Assembly (NCBI RefSeq): GCF_025466085.1
Contig: NZ_JANLOD010000031.1
Location: 1 to 42,675 of the forward strand
Length of the DNA: 42,675 nucleotides
Reading direction: 5' to 3'
Source: Pseudomonas sp. 14P_8.1_Bac3
Lineage (GTDB): Bacteria; Pseudomonadota; Gammaproteobacteria; Pseudomonadales; Pseudomonadaceae
Positions 8,698-16,136 of this stretch are shown in pieces (within the stretch, counting starts at the first letter, position 1; every line of letters starts with the position of its first letter). Made by a program: the position numbers and the translations under genes. Under the pieces are notes generated by a model. The model was not told the DNA's origin and made no database searches. It saw nothing but the letters and a program-made list of their open reading frames with translations.

Positions 8698-9948
8698 ATG
8701 CTGAGCTGGGACGAATTCGACAAAGAAGACAGCGGCGACACCGTGGTCAAAGGCGCCAACGCCGGCCACGCGACTGAAGCCAACATGGACCGCCTCGACA
8801 CCGCCGGTGGCGTGGCCGCTCAAGAAGCTCGCGCCGTGACCGCGTCCGACTCCGCCGCCATCGCTCGCGCCAAGGCCGCCCTCGACAACCTCGACATCGC
8901 CGAAGGCCTCGCCGAACTCGAAGGCGCCTCCGCCCGCGTCGCCGTCGACGAAAAGCGCATGATCAACTGCCGCGCGGACCTCAACCAGCTCGTACCCTTC
9001 AAGTACGACTGGGCCTGGCAGAAATACCTGGACGGTTGTGCAAACCACTGGATGCCGCAAGAAGTCAACATGACCGCCGACATCGCCCTCTGGAAAGACC
9101 CGGAAGGCCTGACCGACGACGAGCGCCGCATCGTCATGCGCAACCTCGGCTTCTTCTCCACCGCCGACTCCCTGGTGGCCAACAACCTGGTCCTGGCCGT
9201 GTACCGCCTGATCACCAACCCGGAATGCCGCCAGTACATCCTGCGCCAAGCGTTCGAAGAAGCGATCCACACCCACGCCTACCAGTACTGCATCGAATCG
9301 TTGGCCATGGATGAAGGCGAGATCTTCAACATGTACCACGAGATCCCATCGGTCGCGAAAAAAGCCACCTGGGGCCTCAAATACACCCGTTCGATCTCCG
9401 ATCCGAAGTTCGAAACCGGCACCGTCGAAACCGACAAAGAACTGCTGCGCAACCTGATCGCCTACTACTGCGTGCTGGAAGGCATCTTCTTCTACTGCGG
9501 CTTCACCCAGATCCTCTCCATGGGCCGCCGCAACAAAATGACCGGCGTCGCCGAGCAGTTCCAATACATCCTGCGCGACGAATCCATGCACCTGAACTTC
9601 GGCATCGACGTGATCAACCAGATCAAAATCGAAAACCCACACTTGTGGGATGCCGAGATGAAGGAAGAGGCTTCGCAGATGATTCTGCAGGGCACTCAGC
9701 TGGAGATCGAATATGCGCGGGATACCATGCCTCGCGGTGTACTCGGCATGAACGCGGCGATGATGGAGGACTACCTCAAGTTCATCGCTAACCGTCGTTT
9801 GTCGCAGATTGGGTTAAAGGAAGAGTATCCAGGGACGACTAACCCGTTCCCTTGGATGAGCGAGATTATGGACTTGAAGAAAGAGAAGAATTTCTTTGAG
9901 ACGCGGGTTATTGAGTATCAGACTGGTGGGGCGTTGAGCTGGGATTAA
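8698..9948 (+). CDS. nrdB: Class Ia ribonucleotide reductase beta subunit NrdB
   Basis: Carries the di-iron tyrosyl-radical cofactor that lets NrdA reduce ribonucleoside diphosphates for DNA synthesis. 416 residues. Expected metal ligands and radical residue are seen: D157 (TADSL), E188 and H191 (FEEAIH), Y195 (HTHAY), and the later DESMH glutamate and histidine. The first ~85 residues are an Ala/Asp-rich extension before the conserved core starts at about [15 protein letters not shown]; Pseudomonas NrdB proteins of about 415 residues share this length. The start at 8698 has a CAGGAGA ribosome-binding site. The partner nrdA is not adjacent and not in the window. A terminator follows at 10005. 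Confidence 0.95.
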   Translation: MLSWDEFDKEDSGDTVVKGANAGHATEANMDRLDTAGGVAAQEARAVTASDSAAIARAKAALDNLDIAEGLAELEGASARVAVDEKRMINCRADLNQLVPFKYDWAWQKYLDGCANHWMPQEVNMTADIALWKDPEGLTDDERRIVMRNLGFFSTADSLVANNLVLAVYRLITNPECRQYILRQAFEEAIHTHAYQYCIESLAMDEGEIFNMYHEIPSVAKKATWGLKYTRSISDPKFETGTVETDKELLRNLIAYYCVLEGIFFYCGFTQILSMGRRNKMTGVAEQFQYILRDESMHLNFGIDVINQIKIENPHLWDAEMKEEASQMILQGTQLEIEYARDTMPRGVLGMNAAMMEDYLKFIANRRLSQIGLKEEYPGTTNPFPWMSEIMDLKKEKNFFETRVIEYQTGGALSWD

Positions 9949-10004
9949 TCCCGGCTTCGCCGCGATTTAACGACTACTGTCCGAATCGATAAATCGAAAA
10001 AAGC

Positions 10005-10032
10005 AAAAGCCCCGATCTAATCGGGGCTTTTT
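10005..10032 (+). terminator. Terminator after nrdB
   Basis: AAAAGCCCCGAT (10005-10016) pairs perfectly with ATCGGGGCTTTT (10020-10031) across a 3-base loop and ends in a T-run. The flanking A-run makes it potentially bidirectional. Confidence 0.9.
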
Positions 10033-10155
10033 ATTGCGCGGCGTTTACCGGTTTCGGGCCGCTTCATTCTTCAGCGTAAATATGTTGTGTTAGCTGTGAT
10101 TCCCGTTACCTGCTTAAAACTTTATTCATCCCTACGTTACGACGCTAGATCGGTC

Positions 10156-10665
10156 ATGCTTGATCCATTCATCCCAACAGTATTCACCCGCCACAACCTT
10201 GCCCTGCACGCTCTCCTCCTGGATAACCAGTCATGGTTCTGCGCCCGCGGTCTAGGCCGGTTAATGGGCTTTCATCTGAGTGATCGCGTGGTCGGCAAAC
10301 AGGACGAGAATCAGCGGCATATGCTGCTGATTGACTACCACGGCCAACCTGAAAAAAGACTGATGCTCAGCGAGTCAGGTGCGTATGCGTTGCTGGTGTA
10401 TCACTACGCGCCGGGGAACCGGTTGTTACGTGAGTGGTTGACTCACCAGGTCGTCCCGGCGCTACGTGATGCGCGTCCATCGCAGTCAGTAGAACGGCCA
10501 ACGTTGAGCGTGCTGGACTGGCCAAAGATGTCGCTCTGCATGCTGCACTGGCAGGATGAACCGTGGATTAGGTTGCGCGATATGCCTTGTGTACTGGCGG
10601 ATGATCCTTTCAATCAGCGGGGGTCATGGTGGCGTAAGGCGTCACGAGTGTTGCGGGGCTTCTGA
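10156..10665 (+). CDS. Bro-N (phage antirepressor-like) domain protein
   Basis: 169 residues. The first ~105 have the Bro-N pattern (NQSWFCARGLGRLMGF, then LMLSESGAYALLVYHYAPGNRLLREWLTHQVVPALRD), a DNA-binding module found in phage antirepressors and baculovirus Bro proteins. The last ~55 residues (LDWPKMSLCMLHWQDEPWIRLRDMPCVLADD) are unlike a usual antirepressor C-terminus and I do not recognise them. No strong ribosome-binding site is seen; ATG 10156 is chosen because protein-like sequence begins there. It has its own terminator at 10682 and no phage genes around it, so it is probably a domesticated regulator. Its target is unknown. Confidence 0.7.
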   Translation: MLDPFIPTVFTRHNLALHALLLDNQSWFCARGLGRLMGFHLSDRVVGKQDENQRHMLLIDYHGQPEKRLMLSESGAYALLVYHYAPGNRLLREWLTHQVVPALRDARPSQSVERPTLSVLDWPKMSLCMLHWQDEPWIRLRDMPCVLADDPFNQRGSWWRKASRVLRGF

Positions 10666-10681
10666 TTGTTCATTGCTGTAT

Positions 10682-10722
10682 AAAAAATCCGCTGCTTGAA
10701 TCTCAGGCAGCGGATTTTTTTT
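10682..10722 (+). terminator. Terminator after the Bro-N gene
   Basis: AAAAAATCCGCTGC (10682-10695) pairs with GCAGCGGATTTTTT (10707-10720) and ends in an 8-base T-run. It is symmetric enough to work in both directions. Confidence 0.9.
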
Positions 10723-10742
10723 GTGGCGTACTCACTGAAGCC

Positions 10743-10768
10743 TTCGCGAGCAAGCCCGCTCCCACAAG
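10743..10768. repeat. Single REP element
   Basis: One copy of the 'tcgcgagcaagcccgctccc' type, without an inverted partner. Confidence 0.75.
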
Positions 10769-11062
10769 GGAATTGCTGCAAAGTCTGTTTCCGGAGCGAT
10801 CACGTTGCGTGCCCCACCATTCAAGCGACCGCGAGGAGTTCACCGCTTCACTGTTTCAGAACGTGGAGCGGTTAAAGTTTGAGTGATTAGGGCATGGAAA
10901 ACTTAATCGACACCTATGAATGAAGACTGCGCAGCCCTTCTGATAAAAAGAGAAAGCCCTTAGCGCCATTCAGGACTCGTCCTACAGCCACGATCAACCA
11001 CGTTCGTTAACGTCGCGCAGCTCTGTTCTGGAGCTGCCGATGGATGGACGAAAGGGTGATCA

Positions 11063-12280
11063 GTGGCTGGCAATAAGGACATTCCGCAGGTTCAGAATCC
11101 CCCCTCAGGTGATGGGCATCACGTCACCTACCGCTACATGACGGCCACCGAATTGGCTGAACGGGACGCCAGGCAAAAGTCCTACGAGGCCATGCTGGCC
11201 AGGCAAGACGCCTTCGAACGCAGTCGTCAGGTGATAACGGAAAAGCAGACACCCGCTCGAGCCGGCTGTGTCTTCGCCAAGTCCTGCAAGCTGCCGGACG
11301 CCATCATTGATTATTCGAATCCCTCAGGGATGGTGCCGACCGATAGCCTCAAAGACTATGGCGACCTGATTCTGCTGGGTGCTCGCGAAGCGGATGAATC
11401 CGGTGCGGTGCCACTGAGGAAAATCAGTGGCACCGCGATTCCCATTGGTCTGGGCTCCCTCGCCTTGGCCGGCTCGGCATTCGCCGCTGTCCCCGTCGCA
11501 GCCGCAGGTACGGTCGCGGCGGCGTTGGTGGTCCTCGTCGCGTTGATCACACCCGCGAATCTGGGCGATAGCTCGCTTTACACCGAAGACCAACTCCGTG
11601 CGCTCAAACAGGCCCGCACCCGCGTTCGCCTGCGAGTCGAGCAACAGACTGACGGCAGCCTCAAGGGCTACGGTTTTTACACCGGCAAAAATCGCGATTG
11701 GGAAATGATTGATGTTGTGCAGTTCACATTGCGCGGCAGTCAGCAGGTGGCTGATCTGGGTGATGGCGTTGAACTGATCTGGACGCCGGCCGTTGATGGT
11801 TCCGACATTCTAGGCATTCCGGCGTTGGAGGCTGCGCCACAAGCGCCGCATATTTGGGTTTACCCACCGACGAAAGCGGCTGACAGCATCATCGTGAACC
11901 CGGTGTATCCGCCGGAGTACAAGGATTTCATTCTTGTGTTTCCGGCGGGATCGGGGGTAAGGCCGGTTTATATTGTGATGAGTGCCAGAGGCAAAGGCAC
12001 AGCCGAAGCTAACCACACTTATCACCCAGCCCCCAACACAGAAGACATCACCGCATTTCCTGGATTGAGAAGAGCAAAAAAGAAAACCCCATACGCGGGA
12101 GGTTTTCGGGATCGCTGGATTGATACGAAAGGTAGAACAATCTACGAATGGGATTCTTCACATGGTGAACTTGAAGCCTATCGTTCAAGTGATGGCAGCC
12201 ACCTAGGTTCTTTCGACTATGAGACTGGCGCACAACTGGACCCACCGAAGAAAAATCGAAGCATCAAAAAATATTTGTGA
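11063..12280 (+). CDS. Colicin E3-type rRNase bacteriocin (S-type pyocin domain)
   Basis: 405 residues from a GTG start with an AAGGGTGA ribosome-binding site. The C-terminal ~90 residues are a colicin E3-type ribonuclease, which cuts 16S rRNA near A1493. The motif YEWDSSHGELEAYR gives D364, H367, E369 and E371, matching E3 catalytic D510, H513, E515 and E517. The R399 near the terminal IKKYL matches R545. Residues about 170-310 resemble the S-type pyocin translocation domain (IWTPAVDGSDILGIPALE; VFPAGSGVRPVYIVMS). Residues 123-165 are a hydrophobic stretch. The first ~120 residues hold CVFAKSCKLPD but no receptor-binding domain I recognise, so the protein is shorter than usual S pyocins. The immunity gene follows 7 bases later. 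Confidence 0.88.
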   Translation: MAGNKDIPQVQNPPSGDGHHVTYRYMTATELAERDARQKSYEAMLARQDAFERSRQVITEKQTPARAGCVFAKSCKLPDAIIDYSNPSGMVPTDSLKDYGDLILLGAREADESGAVPLRKISGTAIPIGLGSLALAGSAFAAVPVAAAGTVAAALVVLVALITPANLGDSSLYTEDQLRALKQARTRVRLRVEQQTDGSLKGYGFYTGKNRDWEMIDVVQFTLRGSQQVADLGDGVELIWTPAVDGSDILGIPALEAAPQAPHIWVYPPTKAADSIIVNPVYPPEYKDFILVFPAGSGVRPVYIVMSARGKGTAEANHTYHPAPNTEDITAFPGLRRAKKKTPYAGGFRDRWIDTKGRTIYEWDSSHGELEAYRSSDGSHLGSFDYETGAQLDPPKKNRSIKKYL

Positions 12281-12287
12281 GGACGTT

Positions 12288-12551
12288 ATGGGACTGAAAA
12301 TCAGGCTGGAGTGGTATGACAAAAAAACCGAGATGGGCGAAGGGGAAGAATTGTCTAAAGACTTTGGCAATGATGGCTCCGTCATTGAAGCTCTGGGCAT
12401 ACCCATTGAGAAACATGTAAACAATGGCGGCTTAAATGTACCTCCCGACTGGCTTAGCACTCTTCAGCCCCATTTTCACCATATCATTCGGTTGCACTCT
12501 TATGACTATCAGGTGGCGTTCGTCTATCGGGACAAATGGCAATCTAAGTGA
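12288..12551 (+). CDS. Colicin E3-type immunity protein
   Basis: 87 residues, close to the 84 of ImmE3. It starts MGLKIRLEWYDKKTE and continues GEELSKDFGNDGSVIEALGIP and NNGG, a line-by-line match to ImmE3 (MGLKLDLTWFDKSTE...[21 protein letters not shown]...NNGC). It would bind the rRNase domain of the preceding toxin and block it in the producing cell. It starts 7 bases after the toxin stop with a GAGGA ribosome-binding site that overlaps the stop codon, so the two are co-translated. GC content is lower than in neighbouring housekeeping genes, which fits horizontal transfer of the cassette. Confidence 0.9.
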   Translation: MGLKIRLEWYDKKTEMGEGEELSKDFGNDGSVIEALGIPIEKHVNNGGLNVPPDWLSTLQPHFHHIIRLHSYDYQVAFVYRDKWQSK

Positions 12552-12600
12552 CTCGCCATTTCGGAGACTATGGCCCTAATACTGACGAGCAAACCAAACC

Positions 12601-12831
12601 ATAATTTACGTCATCGAAGCTTTTTAGAAACATAATGAACTGCTGGCATTCGAAGTGAAGTTACCGGCTGGGCAAGACCAGGAAATCAAAAACCTCATGG
12701 GTTGGACTGCTGAGCAGCAGGGATGGGAGGGATACAACCTTACGGACGAGCAACTGAGAGCCTTGGAGGCTTTGCTGGGAAAAAAAGTGTATGACGCCGC
12801 TTACCTCTTTCAACTTAGCTGCAATGTTTGA
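12601..12831 (+). pseudogene. Broken second bacteriocin immunity gene (DUF7683-like)
   Basis: Reading the frame of 12601 gives IIYVIEAF, then a TAG stop at 12625-12627, then about 67 residues with a clear protein pattern (ELLAFEVKLPAGQ, MGWTAEQQGWEGYNLTDEQL, ALLGKKVYD, FQLSCNV) ending at a TGA. This resembles small bacteriocin-immunity-type proteins of pseudomonads (DUF7683-like, from memory). The expected start codon reads ATA, so both start and an early codon appear mutated. It lies just after the intact E3 immunity gene, as expected for a leftover cassette. Confidence 0.6.
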
Positions 12832-12939
12832 ATCTATAAATCGGATTAAAAGAGTAATGCTGCGGAAGCATACGATAAATTCTGAATCCACTTAGGCTAA
12901 TTCATCCACCTCACAGGCAAACAAAACCTGCGGAACCAG

Positions 12940-13035
12940 GCAGAAAAATCTCGATGGAGAAGTACAACGGGGGAGACACCTGGGCGAGTTCGACCACATT
13001 TCAGGAAGTCAGACAAAAACTGCAGCTGTGGATGC
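12940..13035 (+). pseudogene. Fossil of an E3-like toxin C-terminus
   Basis: Short remnant split over two frames. One frame reads MEKYN (12954-12968). A shifted frame then reads RGRHLGEFDHISGSQTKTA (12968-13024). Together they mirror the intact toxin's ELEAYRSSDGSHLGSFDYETGAQ. The GRHLGEFD...TG.QTK pattern is typical of E3/pyocin S6-type rRNase ends. There is no upstream open frame, so only the tail of the domain survives, with a frameshift between the two pieces. Confidence 0.5.
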
Positions 13036-13053
13036 CTGCTTTAGCGCCCCGCT

Positions 13054-13440
13054 TCACGAACGAGCCGATACAACCCTTATCCCATATCGCGGAATAATCC
13101 CGTCAGCGGTAACCAATTCCAATCCTTCTGCCTGAGCTTGAGCGATTAGCATCCGATCAAACGGGTCGCGATGAATTTCTGGGAGCTTGCCCGCTTGTTG
13201 GCCGTGGAACAGCGAAATGGGTAGCTTCGTAAACCCTTCGTCCTCTACCAGCGCTTCAAGATCCTCCGGAACCTCCAGCATCCCTTTTGCCTGCTTGATC
13301 GATATTTCCCAAATCGAAGCGGCACTCACCAAAACCTGATTTCGTGGTTCACCTATGAGTAGTCGAGCCTCCGCACCCAGTGAGGGATTGTCGGATAACC
13401 ACCAGAGAAAAGCGTGGGTATCCAATAGCAAGCGCCTCAT
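13054..13440 (-). CDS. PIN-domain toxin of a type II toxin–antitoxin pair
   Basis: 128 residues, VapC-like PIN ribonuclease. The acidic residues that bind Mg are visible: D7 in LLLDTHAFLWW, E45 in SIWEISIK, D92 in RDPFDRMLIAQA, and D111 in LVTADG. Such toxins cut RNA and slow growth when the antitoxin is lost. Its ATG overlaps the antitoxin stop by four bases (13437-13440). It belongs to the Phd-linked PIN family (COG3744-like) rather than classical VapBC. The pair lies at the edge of the bacteriocin patch. The RNA target is unknown. Confidence 0.88.
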   Translation of the reverse strand: MRRLLLDTHAFLWWLSDNPSLGAEARLLIGEPRNQVLVSAASIWEISIKQAKGMLEVPEDLEALVEDEGFTKLPISLFHGQQAGKLPEIHRDPFDRMLIAQAQAEGLELVTADGIIPRYGIRVVSARS

Positions 13441-13682
13441 AGCGGGCCCTCGAACGCATCGATGATGTCATCAGGGGTAGTGTCAAAATCTGGAGACATC
13501 CAAATTTTACCCTTCAGTCGACCCGGCTTGCGTGTACGCGGTGCGTCGACGTGGGGTAGCAGATCCAGATAAGGTTTACCGGCTTTGGCAATCACGACCT
13601 TATCGCCATCCCATACCCGCTCAGCGAGCTGCGATAATTGGGACTTGGCTTCGTGCATGTTCACCTGCACCCATTCGCTCAT
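13437..13682 (-). CDS. Phd/YefM-type antitoxin
   Basis: 81 residues. The N-terminal half (MSEWVQVNMHEAKSQLSQLAERVWDGDKVVIAKAGKPYLDLLP) has the Phd/YefM DNA-binding fold pattern. The C-terminal half (GKIWMSPDFDTTPDDIIDAFEG) is the usual toxin-binding tail of PIN partners. It starts after a GGAGGTG ribosome-binding site. Two palindromes just upstream (13699-13722) are likely operators for autoregulation. It overlaps the toxin by ATGA, which keeps synthesis coupled. Confidence 0.88.
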   Translation of the reverse strand: MSEWVQVNMHEAKSQLSQLAERVWDGDKVVIAKAGKPYLDLLPHVDAPRTRKPGRLKGKIWMSPDFDTTPDDIIDAFEGPL

Positions 13683-13698
13683 GTGACACCTCCATCAA

Positions 13699-13722
13699 GT
13701 TAGCTAACCTAGACTAAGTCTA
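13699..13722. promoter_or_regulatory. Paired palindromes upstream of the Phd/PIN operon
   Basis: GTTAGCTAAC (13699-13708) and TAGACT-A-AGTCTA (13710-13722) are perfect inverted repeats lying side by side, 17-40 bases upstream of the antitoxin ATG. This is the expected place for an antitoxin/toxin autorepression operator. Confidence 0.6.
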
Positions 13723-13913
13723 TCGTTCATGATCGGCAAGTTGGCAGGGTTACCGATCGTCACCGCTGTCTCGAGTGATGACCTTTCGCGATCCGTAGCC
13801 CGTACGCTCCAGACCACTCTCTCTCCAAAGTTGTACAAATACCCGCCAGCTGTCATATCACCTTAACATCACCCTGCCATCATCCCCCATTTACCCGGTG
13901 CGATGATTCAGTT

Positions 13914-15152
13914 ATGAACGCAGAACACTTCACTTTCATGCATCCCAAGCTGCCCAAGGACCACAAGTGCGCCGGTGATTTATGTAATGAAGCGCCTGCG
14001 ATCAGTCTGGATAGCACCAATAACCTGGTCATGGAAATGTTCACCGCGCAGCGCGATATCGTGTGTCTGGCGGTGGTTGAAGAGTCGCGCCCGGTGGGTC
14101 TGATCAACCGCAATATTTTCCTGTCGCAGATGAGCAAACCGTTCCACCGTGAACTGTACGACAAGAAAAGCTGCATGGCGTTTATGGACAAGGAACCGTT
14201 GATTGTCGATGCCGAGATGAGCATCGAGGCGTTGACGTTCAAGACGGTGGAGTATGGGGAGAAGGCGCTCGCCGACGGTTTTATCGTGACGAGAAACGGC
14301 CGGTTCGCCGGTTTGGGCAATGGTCTGGAGTTGATGGCGGTGGTTGCGGCCATGCAGGCCGAGAAGAACCGTCAGATGATGCAGAGCATCGAGTACGCGA
14401 GTGTGATTCAGCGGGCGATGCTTCGGGCCTCGCGTGATGCATTGGCGCTGACGCTGGATGACGCGACGTTGCTGTGGGAGCCGCGGGATGTGGTGGGTGG
14501 CGACTTTTATCATTTCTGCGCCTACCCGACCGGGTGGTTCGGGGCGATTGCCGACTGCACCGGTCACGGCGTGCCGGGCGCGTTCATGACGTTGATCGCC
14601 TCCTCTTCGTTAACCCAGGCGCTGACCCAGATAGGGCCGAGCGACCCTGGGCAGCTTTTGTCTGCGGTTAACCGGGGCGTTAAAGGTCTGCTCGGGCAGG
14701 TCAACGGACTGGATGGCACGCCGGAATCGGATGACGGCCTGGACGCGGCGTTTTTCTGGTTCGATTCGGCCACGCAGGTGTTGAGTTTTGCCGGGGCGCG
14801 GATGTCGCTGAATGTGTTGACCCCGCAGGCCGATCAGGTGGAAACCATTGCCGGTCAGCGCATCGGCGTCGGTTACGTGGACAGCGGGCTGGACTACGCG
14901 TGGACCGTGAGCACGGTGCACCTGCCGCCGGGCAGTCTGATTTTCATTGCCACGGATGGCCTTACGGACCAGATCGGTGGTCCGAAAAAAATCGCCTTCG
15001 GTAAACGCAAGGCGTTCGAAACGATAGTGGAACACCGTGATAAATCGTCATCGCAAATCTGCGAAGCGTTGCAGCGCACGTTTGCAGCCTGGCAGGGAGA
15101 ACAAACCCGTCGTGACGATGTGACCCTTTTTTGTGCCCGCATTAGGAATTGA
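13914..15152 (+). CDS. siaA: SiaA-type PP2C phosphatase with CBS-like sensor
   Basis: 412 residues. The C-terminal half is a SpoIIE/PP2C Ser/Thr phosphatase: VVGGDFYH (D197), IADCTGHGVPGAFM (D214), FIATDGLTDQ and RRDDVTLF supply the metal-binding aspartates. The N-terminal ~140 residues look like a CBS-domain pair (AVVEESRPVGLINRNIFLSQM and FIVTRNGRFAGLGNGLEL), followed by a linker helix. By known biology of the family, SiaA removes phosphate from SiaC, which then activates the diguanylate cyclase SiaD. P. aeruginosa SiaA is a larger membrane protein with a periplasmic sensor and HAMP; this one has no membrane segment and is soluble. First gene of a four-gene operon; siaB overlaps or abuts its stop. 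Confidence 0.85.
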   Translation: MNAEHFTFMHPKLPKDHKCAGDLCNEAPAISLDSTNNLVMEMFTAQRDIVCLAVVEESRPVGLINRNIFLSQMSKPFHRELYDKKSCMAFMDKEPLIVDAEMSIEALTFKTVEYGEKALADGFIVTRNGRFAGLGNGLELMAVVAAMQAEKNRQMMQSIEYASVIQRAMLRASRDALALTLDDATLLWEPRDVVGGDFYHFCAYPTGWFGAIADCTGHGVPGAFMTLIASSSLTQALTQIGPSDPGQLLSAVNRGVKGLLGQVNGLDGTPESDDGLDAAFFWFDSATQVLSFAGARMSLNVLTPQADQVETIAGQRIGVGYVDSGLDYAWTVSTVHLPPGSLIFIATDGLTDQIGGPKKIAFGKRKAFETIVEHRDKSSSQICEALQRTFAAWQGEQTRRDDVTLFCARIRN

Positions 15153-15154
15153 TG

Positions 15155-15724
15155 ATGCTTAATCCCGCGTCTGTGCATCACGACTGCACGTTTTTCGATT
15201 TGGCCCAACAACGGAATGTCATTTTTTATCACATGGGTTACTTCTCGCATCACATCATTTCGGCGATGGCGGAAGTGGTGAAACTGCAACTTGAAATCTC
15301 CGGGGTGAGTGGTCCGACACGCCGCAAGTTGTTCTCGTCGTTTGTCGAGCTGTCGCAGAACATCCTGCATTACTCCTCGGATTTGCTGCAAACCACGGTG
15401 ACCGACGAGTCGGCATTGCGCCAGGGCGCGGTGTGTATCAGCAAAGACGGCGAACACCACTTGATGCTCTGCGCCAACCCTATCGCTTCCACGGATGTTG
15501 ATCGTCTGCGTGAGAAGCTCGAACCGTTGCGCAACATGTCACTTGATGAGATCAAGCAGGCTTACAAGGTGAGCTTGCGCGCGGAAACGCCCGTGGACAG
15601 CAAGGGTGCCGGCCTGGGTTTTCTGACGATGGCGCGCGACGCATCCGCGCCCCTGGAGTTTGACTTTCATCCCCGAGCGGATGACCCGGACACTACCCTG
15701 TTTTGTCTTAAAGCCATCATTTGA
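15155..15724 (+). CDS. siaB: SiaB-type protein kinase
   Basis: 189 residues, a GHKL-fold kinase that phosphorylates SiaC, opposing SiaA. An N-box-like ELSQNILHYS (E65, N69) and a G-box-like SKGAGLGFL (151-156) are visible. Two ATGs at 15152 and 15155 are possible; the second is 7 bases from the AGGA ribosome-binding site and is preferred, and the first would overlap the siaA stop as TGATG. Gene order A-B-C-D and the small size identify it better than sequence motifs alone. Confidence 0.85.
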   Translation: MLNPASVHHDCTFFDLAQQRNVIFYHMGYFSHHIISAMAEVVKLQLEISGVSGPTRRKLFSSFVELSQNILHYSSDLLQTTVTDESALRQGAVCISKDGEHHLMLCANPIASTDVDRLREKLEPLRNMSLDEIKQAYKVSLRAETPVDSKGAGLGFLTMARDASAPLEFDFHPRADDPDTTLFCLKAII

Positions 15725-15736
15725 GTCGAGAGCGTT

Positions 15737-16123
15737 ATGGATAATTTCTACATTCACGCCACCGCAACATCGCCGGAAGTGGACTTTCGTTTCGATCAAA
15801 ACCTGCTGTCGATAAAAGGCGAGTCTTACCCCGAAAACGCCGCAGCTTTTTATGCGCCGATACTCCAGCAACTGCGGAGCTTTCTGGAGAGCCGCAACGA
15901 CGCGACGATCACGACCAATATCGCGTTGGCGTATTTCAATAGCTCCAGTACCAAAATGTTGTTCAGCTTTTTCGATGCGCTGGATCAATCGGCTCAGGCG
16001 GGCAACCGGATCGAAGTGAACTGGTACCACGATGAAGAAGACGAAACGATTTTTGAGTTTGGCGAGGAGCTGAAGGCGGACTTCGAAGCCATTATTTTCA
16101 ATGACCACGCGATCACGACCTGA
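15737..16123 (+). CDS. siaC: SiaC, phospho-switch activator of SiaD (DUF1987)
   Basis: 128 residues, DUF1987 family, with an anti-sigma-antagonist-like fold. In P. aeruginosa, unphosphorylated SiaC binds and activates SiaD, and SiaB phosphorylates it on Thr68. Here the matching segment is AYFNSSSTK (residues 65-73). By my alignment the phosphoacceptor is Ser69, with Thr72 the nearest Thr. SiaC starts 12 bases after siaB stops. Its C-terminus runs to residue 128, ending in DHAITT, and siaD follows within about 13 bases. Confidence 0.88.
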   Translation: MDNFYIHATATSPEVDFRFDQNLLSIKGESYPENAAAFYAPILQQLRSFLESRNDATITTNIALAYFNSSSTKMLFSFFDALDQSAQAGNRIEVNWYHDEEDETIFEFGEELKADFEAIIFNDHAITT

Positions 16124-16136
16124 GGTAATGACCCAC

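Larger units (their letters stand above)
10666..11062. other. Intergenic region upstream of the bacteriocin gene
   Basis: Contains the terminator at 10682-10722 and a single REP copy at 10743-10768. The remaining ~290 bases should hold the bacteriocin promoter. I looked for a LexA box (CTGT-N8-ACAG) and for a PrtN-type P-box and found neither. No further gene is evident. Confidence 0.5.

Noticed and set aside
10770..11062. A possible LexA or PrtN site for the bacteriocin
   Set aside because: No CTGT-N8-ACAG or P-box pattern found; nearest look-alikes (such as at 10850) fail at key positions.
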